A stretch of 64,000 nucleotides of DNA from Phytophthora sp. 'mugwort' (Eukaryota; Oomycota; Peronosporomycetes; Peronosporales; Peronosporaceae), in the NCBI GenBank assembly GCA_033558025.1, contig JAUCEF010000007.1:6944001-7008000 (forward strand), given 5' to 3'. Position numbers and translations under genes: made by a program. The notes under the pieces are model-generated. The model was not told the origin of the DNA, did no database searches, and was given only the letters and a program-made list of their open reading frames with translations. This document shows, piece by piece, positions 31,467 through 42,731 of this stretch. Within the stretch, counting starts at the first letter, position 1. Each line of letters starts with the position of its first letter.

Positions 31467-34259
31467 ATGGAAGACGACGACGCTACACCCGAGGTGACGT
31501 CTGTGCCGATCAATAGCCCCGTGCAGGGCCGCAGCGAGCGCCACCTCTCGTCAGGCGCCATGAACCTGGCGCTGCAAGACGACCAGTGGACCTTCGAGTC
31601 GCCCGTCTCGCCGCAGCCAGGCCAGCCGCTTGTCGTGCGCCCAGGCACGTATCGCTACCTGAAAGGCGCTGAGCTGGAGGGCGCCACCTACGACTTTGCC
31701 ATTGTGACGCGTAGACGCTCGAGCAAGACGAAGAAGACGAAGGAGACAACAATTATGGATATTGACGTGGCAGTGGACATCAGCACTGGGGTGGAAGGCC
31801 GACTGATTGAGAAACTGGTGGCCAGCGGCCTCGACGTAGACGTGTTGGAAGGCGACTTTAGCCGGGTGGAGGCAGATGGCAAGAAGGCCAGCAAGTACTT
31901 TGTACTGCTTATACGTGGAAACGACGAGGCGCTGGCCATTTACGGAAGACGATTGAGGTTCCAGACGTGGCTGCGCAGTGGCAACTCGCGCGAAGTGGAC
32001 TCGGTGGTGCAGGGCAGCCCTATTGTCACTCCAGCTGAGAGGATTCAAGTGATAGATCATATTATTAGAGAGACGGCCAAGATCACGGATGATCACCCGA
32101 ACGTGCGGTCCATTTTTCCTGTCCATGATCCTGCTACCAACAGATACTTGTTAAAGACGTTCATTGGAACGCAGAAGCTGGAATTCTTGTCAGAAAATTT
32201 TCTGCGTAAAGTGAGAGCTCACTTTGGTGAAAAGGTCGGCTATTATTTCGCGTTCATGGATTTTTACAACAAGGCTCTGGTGCCGATCGCGTTATTAGGC
32301 GTGCTTTTGACGTGTCTTCGTGGCGTCATGGGCACACCCATGTACATGCGCGTGCTTGTGGGCTGGGCAGTGCTCATTTCCGTGGTCTGGAGCTACGGGT
32401 TCCTCAAGGCCTGGTCTCGTCGCAACAACGAACTCAATCACATGTGGGCGAACGACATCGAAACAAATACGATCGTGTACCGCAACCCGAAGTTCCGTGG
32501 CGACGCATTTGTGAATCCCGTCACGGGGTTGCCGGATCAATATTATCCGAGCTGGAAGCGGTATCCGAAGTATATGGCTGTGGTAACCTTCATGATAGTG
32601 CAGATTTCGATTATGATGTTCATTATCGCGATTTGGATTACTGCGTTTGAAGTGCTGAAAGTGCGTTATCCGGACAGAGGGATTTTCTCGGCGCAATGGT
32701 TTTATATCCTAGGCGGCGGTGTCCTGTATGGTTTGTTTGTTGATATTATCCAATGGAGTGTGATTGTTACCAAAGCTGCGCGTATGCTCACAGAGTGGGA
32801 GAATTGGAAAACTATTGAGCATTTCGAAAAATCTATGATTCGAAAGCTCTTTCTCATGGATTTTCTCAATTACTACACGTGGTTTTTCCTGTTGGCCTTC
32901 GTGTATGTGATTCCTGGTGCTGGTGATACGATTACTAACTTTCTCAACACGCTGATCTGGAAAGACCCGGCCAACTGTTGTTTTGGCCCATATATGAATC
33001 GATCGGGTTCCTATTGTGACTCTTGTCCACCAGCGTGGAATGAGATGGGACTCCGTGAAACTCGTTGCATTCCATGTCGTGGGTGGGTAACCTTCGACAT
33101 CAACCACCTCGACTTGGAGACGCTTTTCCTCACGCCCATCATTATTACTCAACTGCTGAATCTCCTCATTGCTGTCGCCGTGCCATGGATTCACCGCAAA
33201 CATTATGAGCAGCGACTGCGGGGCACTGATCGCAAGGTTATGGCTATGGTCAAGGCACAAGGTGAACGCCGTCTTCTCGCGGAAATGTCGTACCGAAATG
33301 AGGACTCCGATAACGCACGCAGTTATGAAGTAAGTGACAACACTACTGCCCGTAATAGTGACAACCTCACGCATCTATTTAATCGATCGTCGGCACGGTA
33401 CTTGGAGAACAATGAGCGCGAGGTGGAGCTACTCAACGCGAAGGCACGCGCGATTTTGTTTGAGAGCGAGCAGGAGAATTACGATCCGTACGATGACTAT
33501 CACCATATGACGGTGCAGTTCGGTTTCGTGGTCATGTTTTCGATGTTGTGGCCGCTCATGCCTGCAGTTTGCATGATTGTAAACGCTCTCAAGACTCGTG
33601 GTGACGGGTTCCGACTGTGCCGCACGAACCGGCGTCCATTCCCCCGCAAGGCCAGCGGTATTGGCGAGTGGCACCACATGCTTCACTTTATTGCGCTTAC
33701 TGGAGTGATTGTCAACATCGGTCTCATCTTCATCTCCACAGGTGCCATGGAGTTTTACTCACCGTCTTGTTCGAAGCAAATCACTTACGCCATGGGTGGC
33801 GATTTCTCTCACTTCCGCTTCGGCCCAGACTTTGCGTGTTTCTCGCTCACCACGCGTATGGTTATGATCCTCGTGAGTGAGCATCTGTCGCTCTTGCTGA
33901 TCTGGTCTTTCTGGAAAATCATCCACAGCGTTCCGGCGAGGGTCCAGCTCGACATGCTGCGTCAAGAATACGCCTTCAAGTCCAAGCTGTACCAGCGTGC
34001 GGCCAAGAAGACGAGCACGACCGCTGCTTCGTTGACTGTTTCGGCAGCGCTGCCAGCTCGAGGCGGCAGTGCGCACACTATGTACTCAGCTACGGTGGTG
34101 AGCGGGCCGACGACGCCTGTCGGAGTGGAACAAGGCGGTGGCGTGTTTGCCGGATCGAAGGAGGAGAAGGAGCCGCTGCTGTCGACCAAGCGGCTGGCGC
34201 AGGCCTGGGACTCGGCCAAGTCGCCGCCAACGCCGCACTCGAACCAAGACGACGCGTGA
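31467..34259 (+). CDS. Anoctamin / TMEM16-family protein
   Basis: Single exon, 930 residues. The cytosolic N-terminal part (about 1-265) includes RYLKGAELEGATYDFAIVTR and TPAERIQVIDHIIRETAK. The helix bundle starts with KVGYYFAFMDFYNKALVPIA and carries the anoctamin wording VGWAVLISVVWSYGFLKAWS, FRGDAFVNPVTGLPDQYYPS and FNYYTWFFLLAF-like LNYYTWFFLLAFVYVIPGAG. A Cys-rich external loop (CCFGPYMNRSGSYCDSC) and the late helix VQFGFVVMFSMLWPLMPAVC follow. Anoctamins are calcium-activated channels or phospholipid scramblases at the plasma membrane or ER contact sites; these two roles cannot be separated here. A Ser/Thr-rich tail of about 80 residues ends the protein. Absence of introns in so long a gene is normal in oomycetes. 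Confidence 0.92.
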   Translation: MEDDDATPEVTSVPINSPVQGRSERHLSSGAMNLALQDDQWTFESPVSPQPGQPLVVRPGTYRYLKGAELEGATYDFAIVTRRRSSKTKKTKETTIMDIDVAVDISTGVEGRLIEKLVASGLDVDVLEGDFSRVEADGKKASKYFVLLIRGNDEALAIYGRRLRFQTWLRSGNSREVDSVVQGSPIVTPAERIQVIDHIIRETAKITDDHPNVRSIFPVHDPATNRYLLKTFIGTQKLEFLSENFLRKVRAHFGEKVGYYFAFMDFYNKALVPIALLGVLLTCLRGVMGTPMYMRVLVGWAVLISVVWSYGFLKAWSRRNNELNHMWANDIETNTIVYRNPKFRGDAFVNPVTGLPDQYYPSWKRYPKYMAVVTFMIVQISIMMFIIAIWITAFEVLKVRYPDRGIFSAQWFYILGGGVLYGLFVDIIQWSVIVTKAARMLTEWENWKTIEHFEKSMIRKLFLMDFLNYYTWFFLLAFVYVIPGAGDTITNFLNTLIWKDPANCCFGPYMNRSGSYCDSCPPAWNEMGLRETRCIPCRGWVTFDINHLDLETLFLTPIIITQLLNLLIAVAVPWIHRKHYEQRLRGTDRKVMAMVKAQGERRLLAEMSYRNEDSDNARSYEVSDNTTARNSDNLTHLFNRSSARYLENNEREVELLNAKARAILFESEQENYDPYDDYHHMTVQFGFVVMFSMLWPLMPAVCMIVNALKTRGDGFRLCRTNRRPFPRKASGIGEWHHMLHFIALTGVIVNIGLIFISTGAMEFYSPSCSKQITYAMGGDFSHFRFGPDFACFSLTTRMVMILVSEHLSLLLIWSFWKIIHSVPARVQLDMLRQEYAFKSKLYQRAAKKTSTTAASLTVSAALPARGGSAHTMYSATVVSGPTTPVGVEQGGGVFAGSKEEKEPLLSTKRLAQAWDSAKSPPTPHSNQDDA

Positions 34260-35230
34260 GCACGCGGCGGACATCGACGCAGATGTTTTATCTATGAAAC
34301 GGCACGGGCCTACGTCGCTTTAGATCATAAGGGATGTCCATGCTTGGCTATGAAGCTGCGAGATAACGTGTTTGTTTGCATCCATGTTTACCAGAGTTAT
34401 TTTACACGTGTTTGGTGGAATAAGCGACTGAAACAGACGCCGGAAAATGCTGCTGGAAGTATGGAATAGTACAGCTGACTTATATGAACATGCTCGTCCT
34501 CGTGCTTCACAGCGCGAGTCACATTACGACCGGTGACCGGTAGAGAGAAAAAAAAAAACGGCGCTGACGTGGTGAACTTTGTGGTCTAATCGACATAAAA
34601 CATCACCCGCGTAGTATATGTTGATTAATACTACATTACTAGTTTAAGCGAAGGGATAGTAGTACAAATTGACTCGTATTCGTCGATTTAAAACGTGAGA
34701 TGCGGAAGTGAGGACGAAATGTTTTTACTGACCTCGTGGATCTGTTTACAGTCGAAGCTGTTAACTTGATTAAGGTAATCTTAGGTACCCCTGGGTGAAT
34801 CTGCTGAGTGGGATGTGATAATGGTTGAGTGAGATAATATACTGCTACATACCAGAGTACTAGTGGATGCTGGCGATATGGTTGCTAGTTACACTGCAAA
34901 AACCAGTGTTACTGCCGCTCGAAGTAGATGTATGTATGTGCCATTTGCCGCATCCGCGCGCTGCCCGAAACAGGCCTCGACGGTCGACGGCTGGAACCTG
35001 TAGTATCCTCAAGTACTCTCCAAAGTACGACACGAATCAAATATTATCAGGAGTATTAGTTACGAAGTAGTACTACCGGTAATACGAATTCTCCCAGCCG
35101 CCAGCTGGTCTCCAATCTATCACTTCCGTACCGTCCGACCGACTCTCTCGCGTCGTCCGCCACTCTCGAATTGCACCTCGAACGCACACGTCGCTGTCGA
35201 AGAACCAGAGCCACAAGACTTCTTCCTATC
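34260..35230. other. Intergenic, no gene seen
   Basis: Nearly 1 kb between two + strand genes. It includes a run of about 11 A at 34550 and AT-rich sequence. The last 130 bp is pyrimidine-rich leader of the next gene. The short open frames have no recognisable similarity. Confidence 0.5.
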
Positions 35231-36946
35231 ATGGCCTTCCGTGCGCCCGTGCAAGCCCGCGGCGGCGGCTACGGCCTGGACGCCGAGCTAGCACGCAAGG
35301 CAGCCGAACGCTACGACTACGACATGGAGAACCAGGCGCGTGCGTGGCTCGAGACCATCTCGGAGATGCAGATTGGAGATGACTTCGGCGAAGGCCTGCG
35401 CGACGGCGTGATCCTCTGCTCCGTGGTCAACAAGATTTACCCAGGCGTCGTTAAGCGTGTGGAGACCAAGTCCAAGATGCCCTTTAAGCTCATGGAGAAT
35501 GTATCGGCTTTCCTCAAGGCTTGTCGCGTCATGGGTGTCAACGAGTTCGACCTGTTCGAGACTGTAGACCTGTTCGAACTCAAGGACTTGGGCAACGTGG
35601 TGCGCTGTATCTTCGCACTGGGTCGTGCGGTGCAGCGCAACTATCCCGACTTTAAAGGCCCCACGCTTGGCGTTAAGGAAAGCAGCAAGAACCAGCGCTC
35701 CTTCACGTCTGACCAGCTCGCTGGCGGCAAGAACATCCCGGCGCAGCAGACGCTCGGAAGCTTCCGCACTATGAAGCGCCAGACCACGTTCCACACAAAC
35801 AACGTCATGCTCGGTGCAGACGCCGCTCAGAGCGCGTACCGCGCGCCACCTCCGCCGCCCCCTCCGTCGGCCGAGAAAATCGAGCAGCTGTCTCGCTTCC
35901 GCAAGGCAGACCATCTGACGACGTTCGACTCGCAGCCTGAGGGTGAAATGTCGCCCATGAAGCACATGCCGACGAAGGAGGAAGTTGCTGCGACGGTGGC
36001 AGAGCTTAGTGACGAGGTGGATAAGGCGTCCCTGGACGACAAACGCGTTGCATCGTCCATTCCTGGCTTGATCAGCGTCGCTGCTAGCTCTGGGCCTACT
36101 GCCGAAGAAGAAGCGCAAGAGTGGATTGAGATGGTGTTGGGCGAGAAGTTCTTGGCGAGCTTTGGCGACAGCTTGAAGGATGGAGTGATGCTGTGCACAC
36201 TGATGAACAATATCAAGCCGGGCGTGATTCCGCGTATCCAGACGTCGTCGATGCCCTTCAAGCAGATGGAGAACGTGAGTGCATTTGTACGCGCATGCCG
36301 CAGTATCGGTGTGGCTGAGTTTGATCTGTTCGAGACGGTCGACCTGTACAACCAGAAGAACTTGGACCAGGTTGTCCACTGCATTCACGCGCTGGGCCGC
36401 ACGATCCAGAAGACGATGCCTGAATACGATGGCCCGCTCCTTGGCGTAAAAGAGTCCACTGTGAATCCGCGCCAGTTTTCGGAGGCTCAGCTTCGCGAGG
36501 CTGCTGCAGCTGTGCCAGTGCTAGCTAACGCCAGCCAATCAGTGATGGAGCGTCTTCCTTTTGATCACTCTGCATCGATCACTTTCCGCTACGATACAGC
36601 CGCAAATGCAGCTGCTGTCGCTGACAAGGCTAGCAGCGCAAAAAAATCTCCGTGGAGTAAACCTAAGACCGTCGAGTCCGAGAGCCAGCCTGAGACCCAC
36701 GCTGAGGTTGAACCTACGAAGGTGAAGACTGAAGGGGCCCCTGCTTCGGAACCGGAGAAGACGGAAGCTGAGGTCGCGCCGACTCTGGAAGTGGAGAAGG
36801 AAGAGAAATCGAAATCCCAGGGACCTACCTGGCTAACGCAGCGTGTGGCGTCCCTCAACTCCGCGAACTCCGGAAACAGTGCGAAGCCGCACCTACTCGT
36901 CGGAGGCTCCTCTTCATTGCTGCCGACACGTACTGTCTGGAGTTAA
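35231..36946 (+). CDS. Double calponin-homology-domain protein (calponin/transgelin-like)
   Basis: Single exon, 571 residues. The ATG at 35231 gives MAFRAPVQARGGGYGLDAEL, which matches the start of transgelin/calponin proteins; the frame upstream has only a TTG. Two CH domains are arranged in tandem. CH1 is at about 35-140 (ARAWLETISEM, LRDGVILCSVVNKIYPG, NVSAFLKACRVMGV). CH2 is at about 310-415 (AQEWIEMVLGEK, LKDGVMLCTLMNNIKPG). Each is followed by a calponin-repeat-like piece (LGVKESSKNQRSFTSDQLAG and LGVKESTVNPRQFSEAQLRE), so the whole gene half appears duplicated. A proline stretch and a Glu/Lys/Pro-rich tail surround them. It likely bundles or stabilises actin filaments. Confidence 0.9.
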   Translation: MAFRAPVQARGGGYGLDAELARKAAERYDYDMENQARAWLETISEMQIGDDFGEGLRDGVILCSVVNKIYPGVVKRVETKSKMPFKLMENVSAFLKACRVMGVNEFDLFETVDLFELKDLGNVVRCIFALGRAVQRNYPDFKGPTLGVKESSKNQRSFTSDQLAGGKNIPAQQTLGSFRTMKRQTTFHTNNVMLGADAAQSAYRAPPPPPPPSAEKIEQLSRFRKADHLTTFDSQPEGEMSPMKHMPTKEEVAATVAELSDEVDKASLDDKRVASSIPGLISVAASSGPTAEEEAQEWIEMVLGEKFLASFGDSLKDGVMLCTLMNNIKPGVIPRIQTSSMPFKQMENVSAFVRACRSIGVAEFDLFETVDLYNQKNLDQVVHCIHALGRTIQKTMPEYDGPLLGVKESTVNPRQFSEAQLREAAAAVPVLANASQSVMERLPFDHSASITFRYDTAANAAAVADKASSAKKSPWSKPKTVESESQPETHAEVEPTKVKTEGAPASEPEKTEAEVAPTLEVEKEEKSKSQGPTWLTQRVASLNSANSGNSAKPHLLVGGSSSLLPTRTVWS

Positions 36947-37155
36947 GTGGCTATTTGCAAGCTGTGACGACTCCTGGAGCTTTCAGTGATGGAGCCTCAG
37001 TGAAGAGATTGCTGCGTTTTTTGCGTGTGTAAGATATTCGACGACAGAAGTAGTTCACGGTATATCCTTCGTTAATTGATTTGCTCCGCCTGCGTTTGCG
37101 TGTTATTGTTTTTATCGTGTAGCACTAGCCAGGGCAATCGCTACTGAACATTCTA
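36947..37155. other. Convergent intergenic spacer
   Basis: Short 3'-to-3' spacer between the calponin-like gene and the sirtuin. No gene is seen. Confidence 0.5.
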
Positions 37156-38209
37156 TCAGTACCAGCCCGCTACCTCAGTGAGCAGACTCGTGCAAGGCTT
37201 GTCAATGCGCAGGCTGCACAGCTCGTCGCCACGCGTAGGTCCCAAATTCACAATGGCGATGGGGACCTTGCGAGTGTGCGCGTGGTTGATGAGACGCATG
37301 GCCGAGAAAACCTTCAGCGATGAGCCCACCACCAGCAACGCGTTTGCATCGCTGACACGCTCCAGTGCCGTCGTTCGCGTGGCTGTTGGCATATTCTCAC
37401 CAAAAAAGACGACTCTGCAGCATGCAAGTGAGTCAAATGCCTCGCCTCGTTACAGATGAATTCGTAGCGTAACGTACCTAGGCTTCATGATGCCACCACA
37501 CTTGCTGCATGCAGGGTAGACAAAGTCGTCGTAGTTCCACGATATGTCGACGTCGCCGTCCGGATTCACTTTGTCACTGGAGGCCACGTCGCCCGTCTTC
37601 TTGTCTGGGTGTTCCGTCGACCACAGAGCGACCTTGGGGTTCAGCTCCGTCAGCGCTTCCTGGTACCTCTGCCGGTACGTCACGTGCCCGCACCCCTGGC
37701 ACTCCACCTCGTGCAGCGAGCCGTGCATCTCCACGACGCTGTGCGAGCCGCTCTTGGTGTGCAGATGGTCTACGTTCTGCGTGAGGATACTGGAGACCGC
37801 GCCGGCCTGTTGCAGCTCCGTCAGTGCGTGATGCGAGCCATTGGGCTGCGTATTTAGGATCTTGGGCCAACCGAGGAAGCTGCGCGCCCAGTAACGCTGG
37901 CGATATGTGTGCGCTCCAATGAACTGACCGCGTAGAATGCATCGCAAGGAATATCAGATTTAATAGTAGAGTAAATATTATTATGATACAGGGGGTACCA
38001 ACCTCTTGAAACTGGATGGGCCGGAAGTCCTTGTTGCGGTTGTACACACCGTTGGGGCCTCGGTAATCAGGGATGCCCGAATCCGTCGAGATGCCGGCGC
38101 CCGTCAGTACCATCGTCTTGCCGCGACCGGCCTCCAGGAACTTGCGCAGCCGCGTGGCATCGCCTACGGGGAAGTGGGTCACAGCCTTCTTCGTTGCCTG
38201 CGACTGCAT
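37156..38209 (-). CDS. SIRT4-like sirtuin (NAD-dependent protein deacylase)
   Basis: Model: exons 38209-38003, 37923-37478 and 37414-37156; 303 residues. Conserved class II sirtuin elements occur in order: MVLTGAGISTDSGIPDYRGP, RPIQFQEFIGAHTYRQRYWA, RSFLGWP, ILTQNVDHLHTKSGS and the catalytic VVEMHGSLHEVEC. Two zinc-binding CxxC pairs follow (CQGCG and CSKCGG), then KPRVVFFGENMP, LLVVGSSLKVFSAMRLINHA and IVNLGPTRGDELC. The closest known type is SIRT4, a mitochondrial deacylase/ADP-ribosyltransferase. The start is followed by MQSQATKKAVTHFPVGDATR, which is not an obvious presequence, so mitochondrial location is uncertain. Splice choices were fixed by the conserved FQE/FIG and KPR/VVFF joins. 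Confidence 0.93.
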
Positions 38210-39639
38210 CTCTTAGCGATAAGAAACTGAAGAGGTCGGACTGTCGACCTTTTTCATAGATCGACTTTTATGTTAATACTATTAAGAATCATTCAGATTT
38301 TAGAAGTGTCGAGGTGGTGCACCAACATATGAGTACTATTAAAACAGTAATATATTATATGTAAAAAAATAATACGAGGCTACACGAAGGCTCAGATAGA
38401 AAAAAAGCTCAAATTATATTTAGAAGCCCCAGCAAGGAGAAGTGATAAGCGTGTATGTGAAATGCATCCGCTCATTGGCCTGGGTAAGCAGGCAATTTCA
38501 CGCCCCCAATCTACCACCACGAGCAGCCCACACTTTTATTTTTTAGTGACGGACCTTCCAGGTTTGCATACGTAAAGACATAAACAAAAGAGCTACATAT
38601 CATACCATTCGACAGTAGTAGCGTGTTAAACCTCCGCTATAAAAATGCAATATGAAAAGTATCGTTATATTGGCACCAATATGACATCGGTATACCGGTG
38701 TGCGGCAATGGGAATGTTCCTGTTCCTATCTCAGTATTAATATCTAGATACAGTATCCTGTTTTTACAACTTGACTGGTACACCAACAAATGGATCCTCG
38801 GCCCACCAGCATTTCTCTGGTTTCTATTTGGGTTTGTATTAGCACTTGGCTGAAAATTAAGAGGCTTAGTCCAGTATCACGGTGGTCGCAGAGCGCAAGC
38901 CTTTTCATTTTCTCATACTTCGGCAGCTTGACAGCTTTTGACAATAGCTGCGGACCTAAATTTCTGCAGCCAAATTGCATCGATCATCCAACCCCAAAGC
39001 CTTGACCCCCTTCTCCAACTCCGAATTGGCTCCCCAAATCCACACGCGACGTGACTAAAAACTAAAAAGGTGCGGAAGAAGAACGGGAACGTCTGCGTGG
39101 GGCCAAACGTGTCGCCTTCTTCTTCAACATAAGCTTCAGTGCGATAGCATCATCAACCAGAATTGAACAAACTGTCTCGGGGGGTGGCTCTGCAGCTGGG
39201 CTCCATGCCTTTCAGCAATAACATGGCCGCTTGGAGGAGTCGGACGACGAGTATCACAAAATGTGCTGGCTCGAATGGGGAGCGATTGCATACGAATTCC
39301 AACAGGAGGCCACGCCAAACGCTACCAAATTACCCAAAATGGTGGCTTCATAGCACTTTTCATCTATTTGATGATCCAGATTGCCTATAAGAGCTCACCA
39401 CCAACCACGTATAATAGCATTTCGAACGTCGGTATGCAACAATGATAGTGTCAGAAGCGTGAGTTCATCTTTATCGTCTTGTCCATTGCCAGCGATCACA
39501 TGCAATGTCGGTCTCCCTTCTTCTTAGCCCGGATGTCCAGCAGCTCCTCCCGACTTCTCTCCACATTTGCATCCTACAGAAAAACATACAGGCAAAGCCT
39601 CCATAAAGTCAGGTCTCCGCATCACCCCCTTCAGACACT
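38210..39639. other. Intergenic, possible old repeats
   Basis: About 1.4 kb without a supportable gene. 38260-38780 is AT-rich. 39100-39450 contains short + strand open frames that are not recognised and may be transposon debris. 39450-39640 precedes the 3' end of the next gene. Confidence 0.45.
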
Positions 39640-40227
39640 TCACCCACCCACCTCTTTGACAATCGCGTAACCTCCATAAGCTCCGCTCTTCTTGACTCTG
39701 TACGTGTACTGCCCGCCCTTCTCCGTACCCCCGGCATATGTCCCGAACGCCGTCTTTTCGTCCATCTTGCGCTTCTTCTTCTGCTGCTCCATCTCCTCCT
39801 CCTGCTGCTGTTGCTTCTCGTCCTCGGGCGGTGCCTTAATGTAGTAGAAGGGCGTAGACGACACCAGGTCCGAACTGAAGGCGGAGCTGACGCTAACCGA
39901 CACATCACTTAGAACCATGCGCACGATTCGCGTCTCCTCAACCAGCGACGTCGGATGATGGATCACGATGGCGTCCCCAACGTGCAGTTCCTGCAGGAAT
40001 TTGGTGCCCATCTGGCCCATGAGGGTCGTTCCCGAGCTCAGGAGGCGGCCCGAGCCGCGGACTTTGACCAGCTCAAAGGGTTTGGACGTGGGCTCCGAGG
40101 CGGCGTCATCGTGCTCGCGCTTCTTGCTCTTCTTCTTCGTGTGCTTGTGCTTCTTGGTGGGCTTGAGCGACAGTCCACCCTTGAGCTGCAGCTTGCCCCC
40201 GACAGTTTTGCTGTACGCCGAAGACAT
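39640..40227 (-). CDS. Small lysine-rich conserved protein, function unknown
   Basis: Single exon, 195 residues. It begins MSSAYSKTVGGKLQLKGGLS followed by KKHKHTKKKSKKREHDD, an N-terminal layout reminiscent of FAM32A-type nuclear proteins. The middle is a compact beta-rich domain: SGRLLSSGTTLMGQMGTKFL, ELHVGDAIVIHHP, TRIVRMVLSDVSVSVSSAF and TPFYYIKAP. A Gln/Glu/Lys coil (QQQQEEEMEQQKKKRKMDE) and a final GTYAGGTEKGGQYTYR end the chain. The Lys clusters suggest nuclear or nucleolar location. I do not recognise a characterised homologue for the middle domain. Confidence 0.7.
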   Translation of the reverse strand: MSSAYSKTVGGKLQLKGGLSLKPTKKHKHTKKKSKKREHDDAASEPTSKPFELVKVRGSGRLLSSGTTLMGQMGTKFLQELHVGDAIVIHHPTSLVEETRIVRMVLSDVSVSVSSAFSSDLVSSTPFYYIKAPPEDEKQQQQEEEMEQQKKKRKMDEKTAFGTYAGGTEKGGQYTYRVKKSGAYGGYAIVKEVGG

Positions 40228-41050
40228 AGAAGTTTATGTGTTGGCTTTCCCTAGGTTTCACAAAATTATCGAGTAGTTTTAATGATTATTTCCGATTAGA
40301 CACGCTAGGGTTGCGCTAACAAAGTACACGGGTATGTGAGAGCATTTGTTCGACAATTCGGCGTACTTGGTGTAACTTACACCAGTATGGACTTCGGTAA
40401 ATGCGACGAGTTGATACGGACTAGCGAAGCGCTGCCGCTACGCGGCGGTTGTAGAAGTTTGGAAATGCCCGTTTCGCTCGCTCAAGAACTCGCTCCACGA
40501 CTAAGAAAATGTACCTACGCTTCGCTCTGGTAGTGCCCCTCAGCTCCGGTCGCAGGGGCTCGCTGCACTACTAAGTGAGCTATTACGCCTTCGGCTTCGG
40601 TAGGATGGGCGGACCTTCCGGTTCCGCTACATACGAAGAGGTTTATTGGCGGCGCCGCCTTCCTTCGCTCATCAGTATTTTAGCCAATAACGGCGCCGTC
40701 TTCGCTCCGCTCGGTCGCATTTTTGTCCAATGGAATATTTTTAAAAGCGCGGCGGAAATAAAAAGGTACTGCCGAGAGACTAAGAGACAGACAGGCACAC
40801 CGACCCACAGTTTGCTCCCGTTGATGTTTAGGATGAATCGAAGGGAATTGCAAAAGAATATGTATATTGATGTTAACTAACGCAGACGTCGAGAAACGCT
40901 GTGGTGGTCATTTTGTATCAGCAATCGTATGGCTTGGCGACATAAGCCCCGGTGACATCGTATGCAGGTCGTCATTTGGATTCGTATTCATTGAGATACG
41001 TTTCGAGCCACTTTACAAGGAAAAAAAAAGCAACTATAGCCGTCTTTTGT
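40228..41050. repeat. GC-rich fold-back repeat region
   Basis: From about 40430 to 40750 many short CTTCGCT, GCTCG and GGCGCC words alternate with inverted pieces. For example, GGTAGTGCCCCT at 40529-40540 is imperfectly complementary to the stretch 40554-40572. The pattern suggests a non-coding, hairpin-forming repeat or MITE. No coding potential is recognised. Confidence 0.4.
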
Positions 41051-42640
41051 AGTCACGTAGTAGAGTGTCGGAATGTGAGCTGGAACGCAGGGTCAATTAC
41101 CAAGGCAACATAGTTTGTCATGATGTCTTCAACTTCGTCGAGATAGTCCCTCCTCTGTCTCAAGTCGTAAATCCAGGTCGTGCAGCTTCAAAAGTCCACT
41201 ATCGCGTCACACCAATACGCTATGTTATCTTAAATGTTCACAAGGTGCAAAAGGGCGCGTGGCCTTTTTTGCTTAATATTCTTCTTCTGTGTATTGAGCA
41301 ATCTCTTCCTGTCGGCTTCCTTTTCCAAGCCCAAGAATACAGAGTCCCATGAATTTATCAACGCCACCGCAGTTTCCTTTGCTTTTCGTGCCTGTTCGGT
41401 CACGTGAAGAGCTGCCACGGAAATGCATCCATCCCATATCCATTTTCACCCGCATACTAAAACATGTCTTCGATCGGGACAATCATTTTCGCCAAATTCG
41501 CGACTTAAACACAGAATACATTTGCGTCAGGTATTTTGGCCAGTCCTGCGCTTGTTTTGATTTACTCTTGACTCACGCAATTAACTCCCGAATTTTTGTA
41601 GCTCTCCTCGAAAGATCGTGCCATTTCCTTTTTGGTGTCAATGTCTTGCAGTGAATAAGGTAGTGGTTGAAAAGTTTTCTGTTCCTGAACGGATCCAGTG
41701 TTCATGTGTGCCTTCTCGATCTCGATGAAACCGTAAGACGTTTGCTAACCACGCGTTTCAGGTAGTCAATGACGTGAAAATGACAAGAGTAACGTGTCGT
41801 TCAGAAACTCGTTTTGCAGCAGCGCCAGTGAAATCTTTATCACTAATAATCGGTTTACCTCAGTCCAAGATGGGTTGATATCCTTGAACGCAGCCGCAGT
41901 ACACTTATGCTCGATCTACTCTCTCAGCGCATGCTGAGCAAACGCGCCATATCCAAACTTGTCCGTGACCATAAAGCTGAACAAGCGATACCTACACAAG
42001 AGAACACGATACAATTAGCTGTCGATAAGTCGACTAGTTATCGTCGAGTTTGTGAGCACGTCGACCATTGCTCGTACCGATGATGTTTGTGTCGTACGTA
42101 GCGTCGATACACATAGATTCAAAAAACTTGCGAACCGTCCTCCACGAACGCCGTCTAGAAGGTAACGCATAATGCCAGCCCCGTGCTATTGTCCCGAAAT
42201 ATATCAACCGCATTACCAGGACCTCGTTGAAATCTTTAAGCAGCTCCGAGACGTGCACGTTGTCGAGATGTGCGTTTCGCGGAGCATCTTCGCAATGCGA
42301 TTTTCGACGTATTTCATCAATCAAAATCAGCGTGCCCGATACCTCTTTAAGGTAGCGCAGAATATTATTTGAACCGCCTGTACGCATAACATGCACATAG
42401 GGAAGAGGATCAGCGTACAATAATCTACCACAAATCCTACCTTGCAGCAAGGTATCAGCGTTTTTACAACACCCCGCGTCTGAGGAGAGTTGATCTGGGT
42501 AGACGCCCTTGTTCACGTCGTGAATATGGCTTGTGTAGAGCGACTTCACGCGAACTTTGGACGTGTCATGTCCCTTTTTCTGGAAAAGATTCGCGCCACG
42601 CTTCGCCTGACACTCAATTGATCGGATGTTATTTTTCGTT
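41050..42640 (-). pseudogene. Decayed MULE-type transposase
   Basis: The - strand carries pieces of a Mutator-like transposase in several frames. 42549-42034 reads LRYLKEVSGTLILIDEIRRK, HLDNVHVSELLKDFNEVLVM, RKFFESMCIDATYDTN, the last holding the first catalytic Asp of the DDE fold. Around 41985-41930 it continues FSFMVTDKFGYGAFAQHAL, then EHKCTAAAFKDINPSWTE with SDKDFTGAA-like residues. Near 41420-41240 comes a tail with INSWDSVFLGLEKEADRKRL. At least four stops or frameshifts interrupt it. No terminal inverted repeats were found. Confidence 0.65.
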
Positions 42641-42689
42641 TGCTGTCCCTTTTCCTTTCTTCGTGAGCTGAACTCCCACCCATATATGC

Positions 42690-42692
42690 AAT
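42690..42692. repeat. Target-site duplication, left copy (AAT)
   Basis: Trinucleotide directly outside the left inverted repeat, identical to 44539-44541. Confidence 0.65.
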
Positions 42693-42731
42693 AGGGGGTT
42701 TCAAAGCACCCACTAATGAGGAATTATTTGC
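42693..42731 (+). repeat. Left terminal inverted repeat of Harbinger element
   Basis: About 38 bp, beginning AGGGGGTTTCAAAG. It differs from the right end at one base in the first 20, then by a few substitutions and a one-base indel. Confidence 0.85.

Noticed and set aside
32295..33374. Long minus-strand open frames opposite the anoctamin and calponin-like genes
   Set aside because: They mirror strongly coding, GC-biased genes on the other strand and match no family.
34867..35070. Short + strand open frame upstream of the calponin-like gene
   Set aside because: Noise-length, no similarity, and it sits in promoter or leader sequence.
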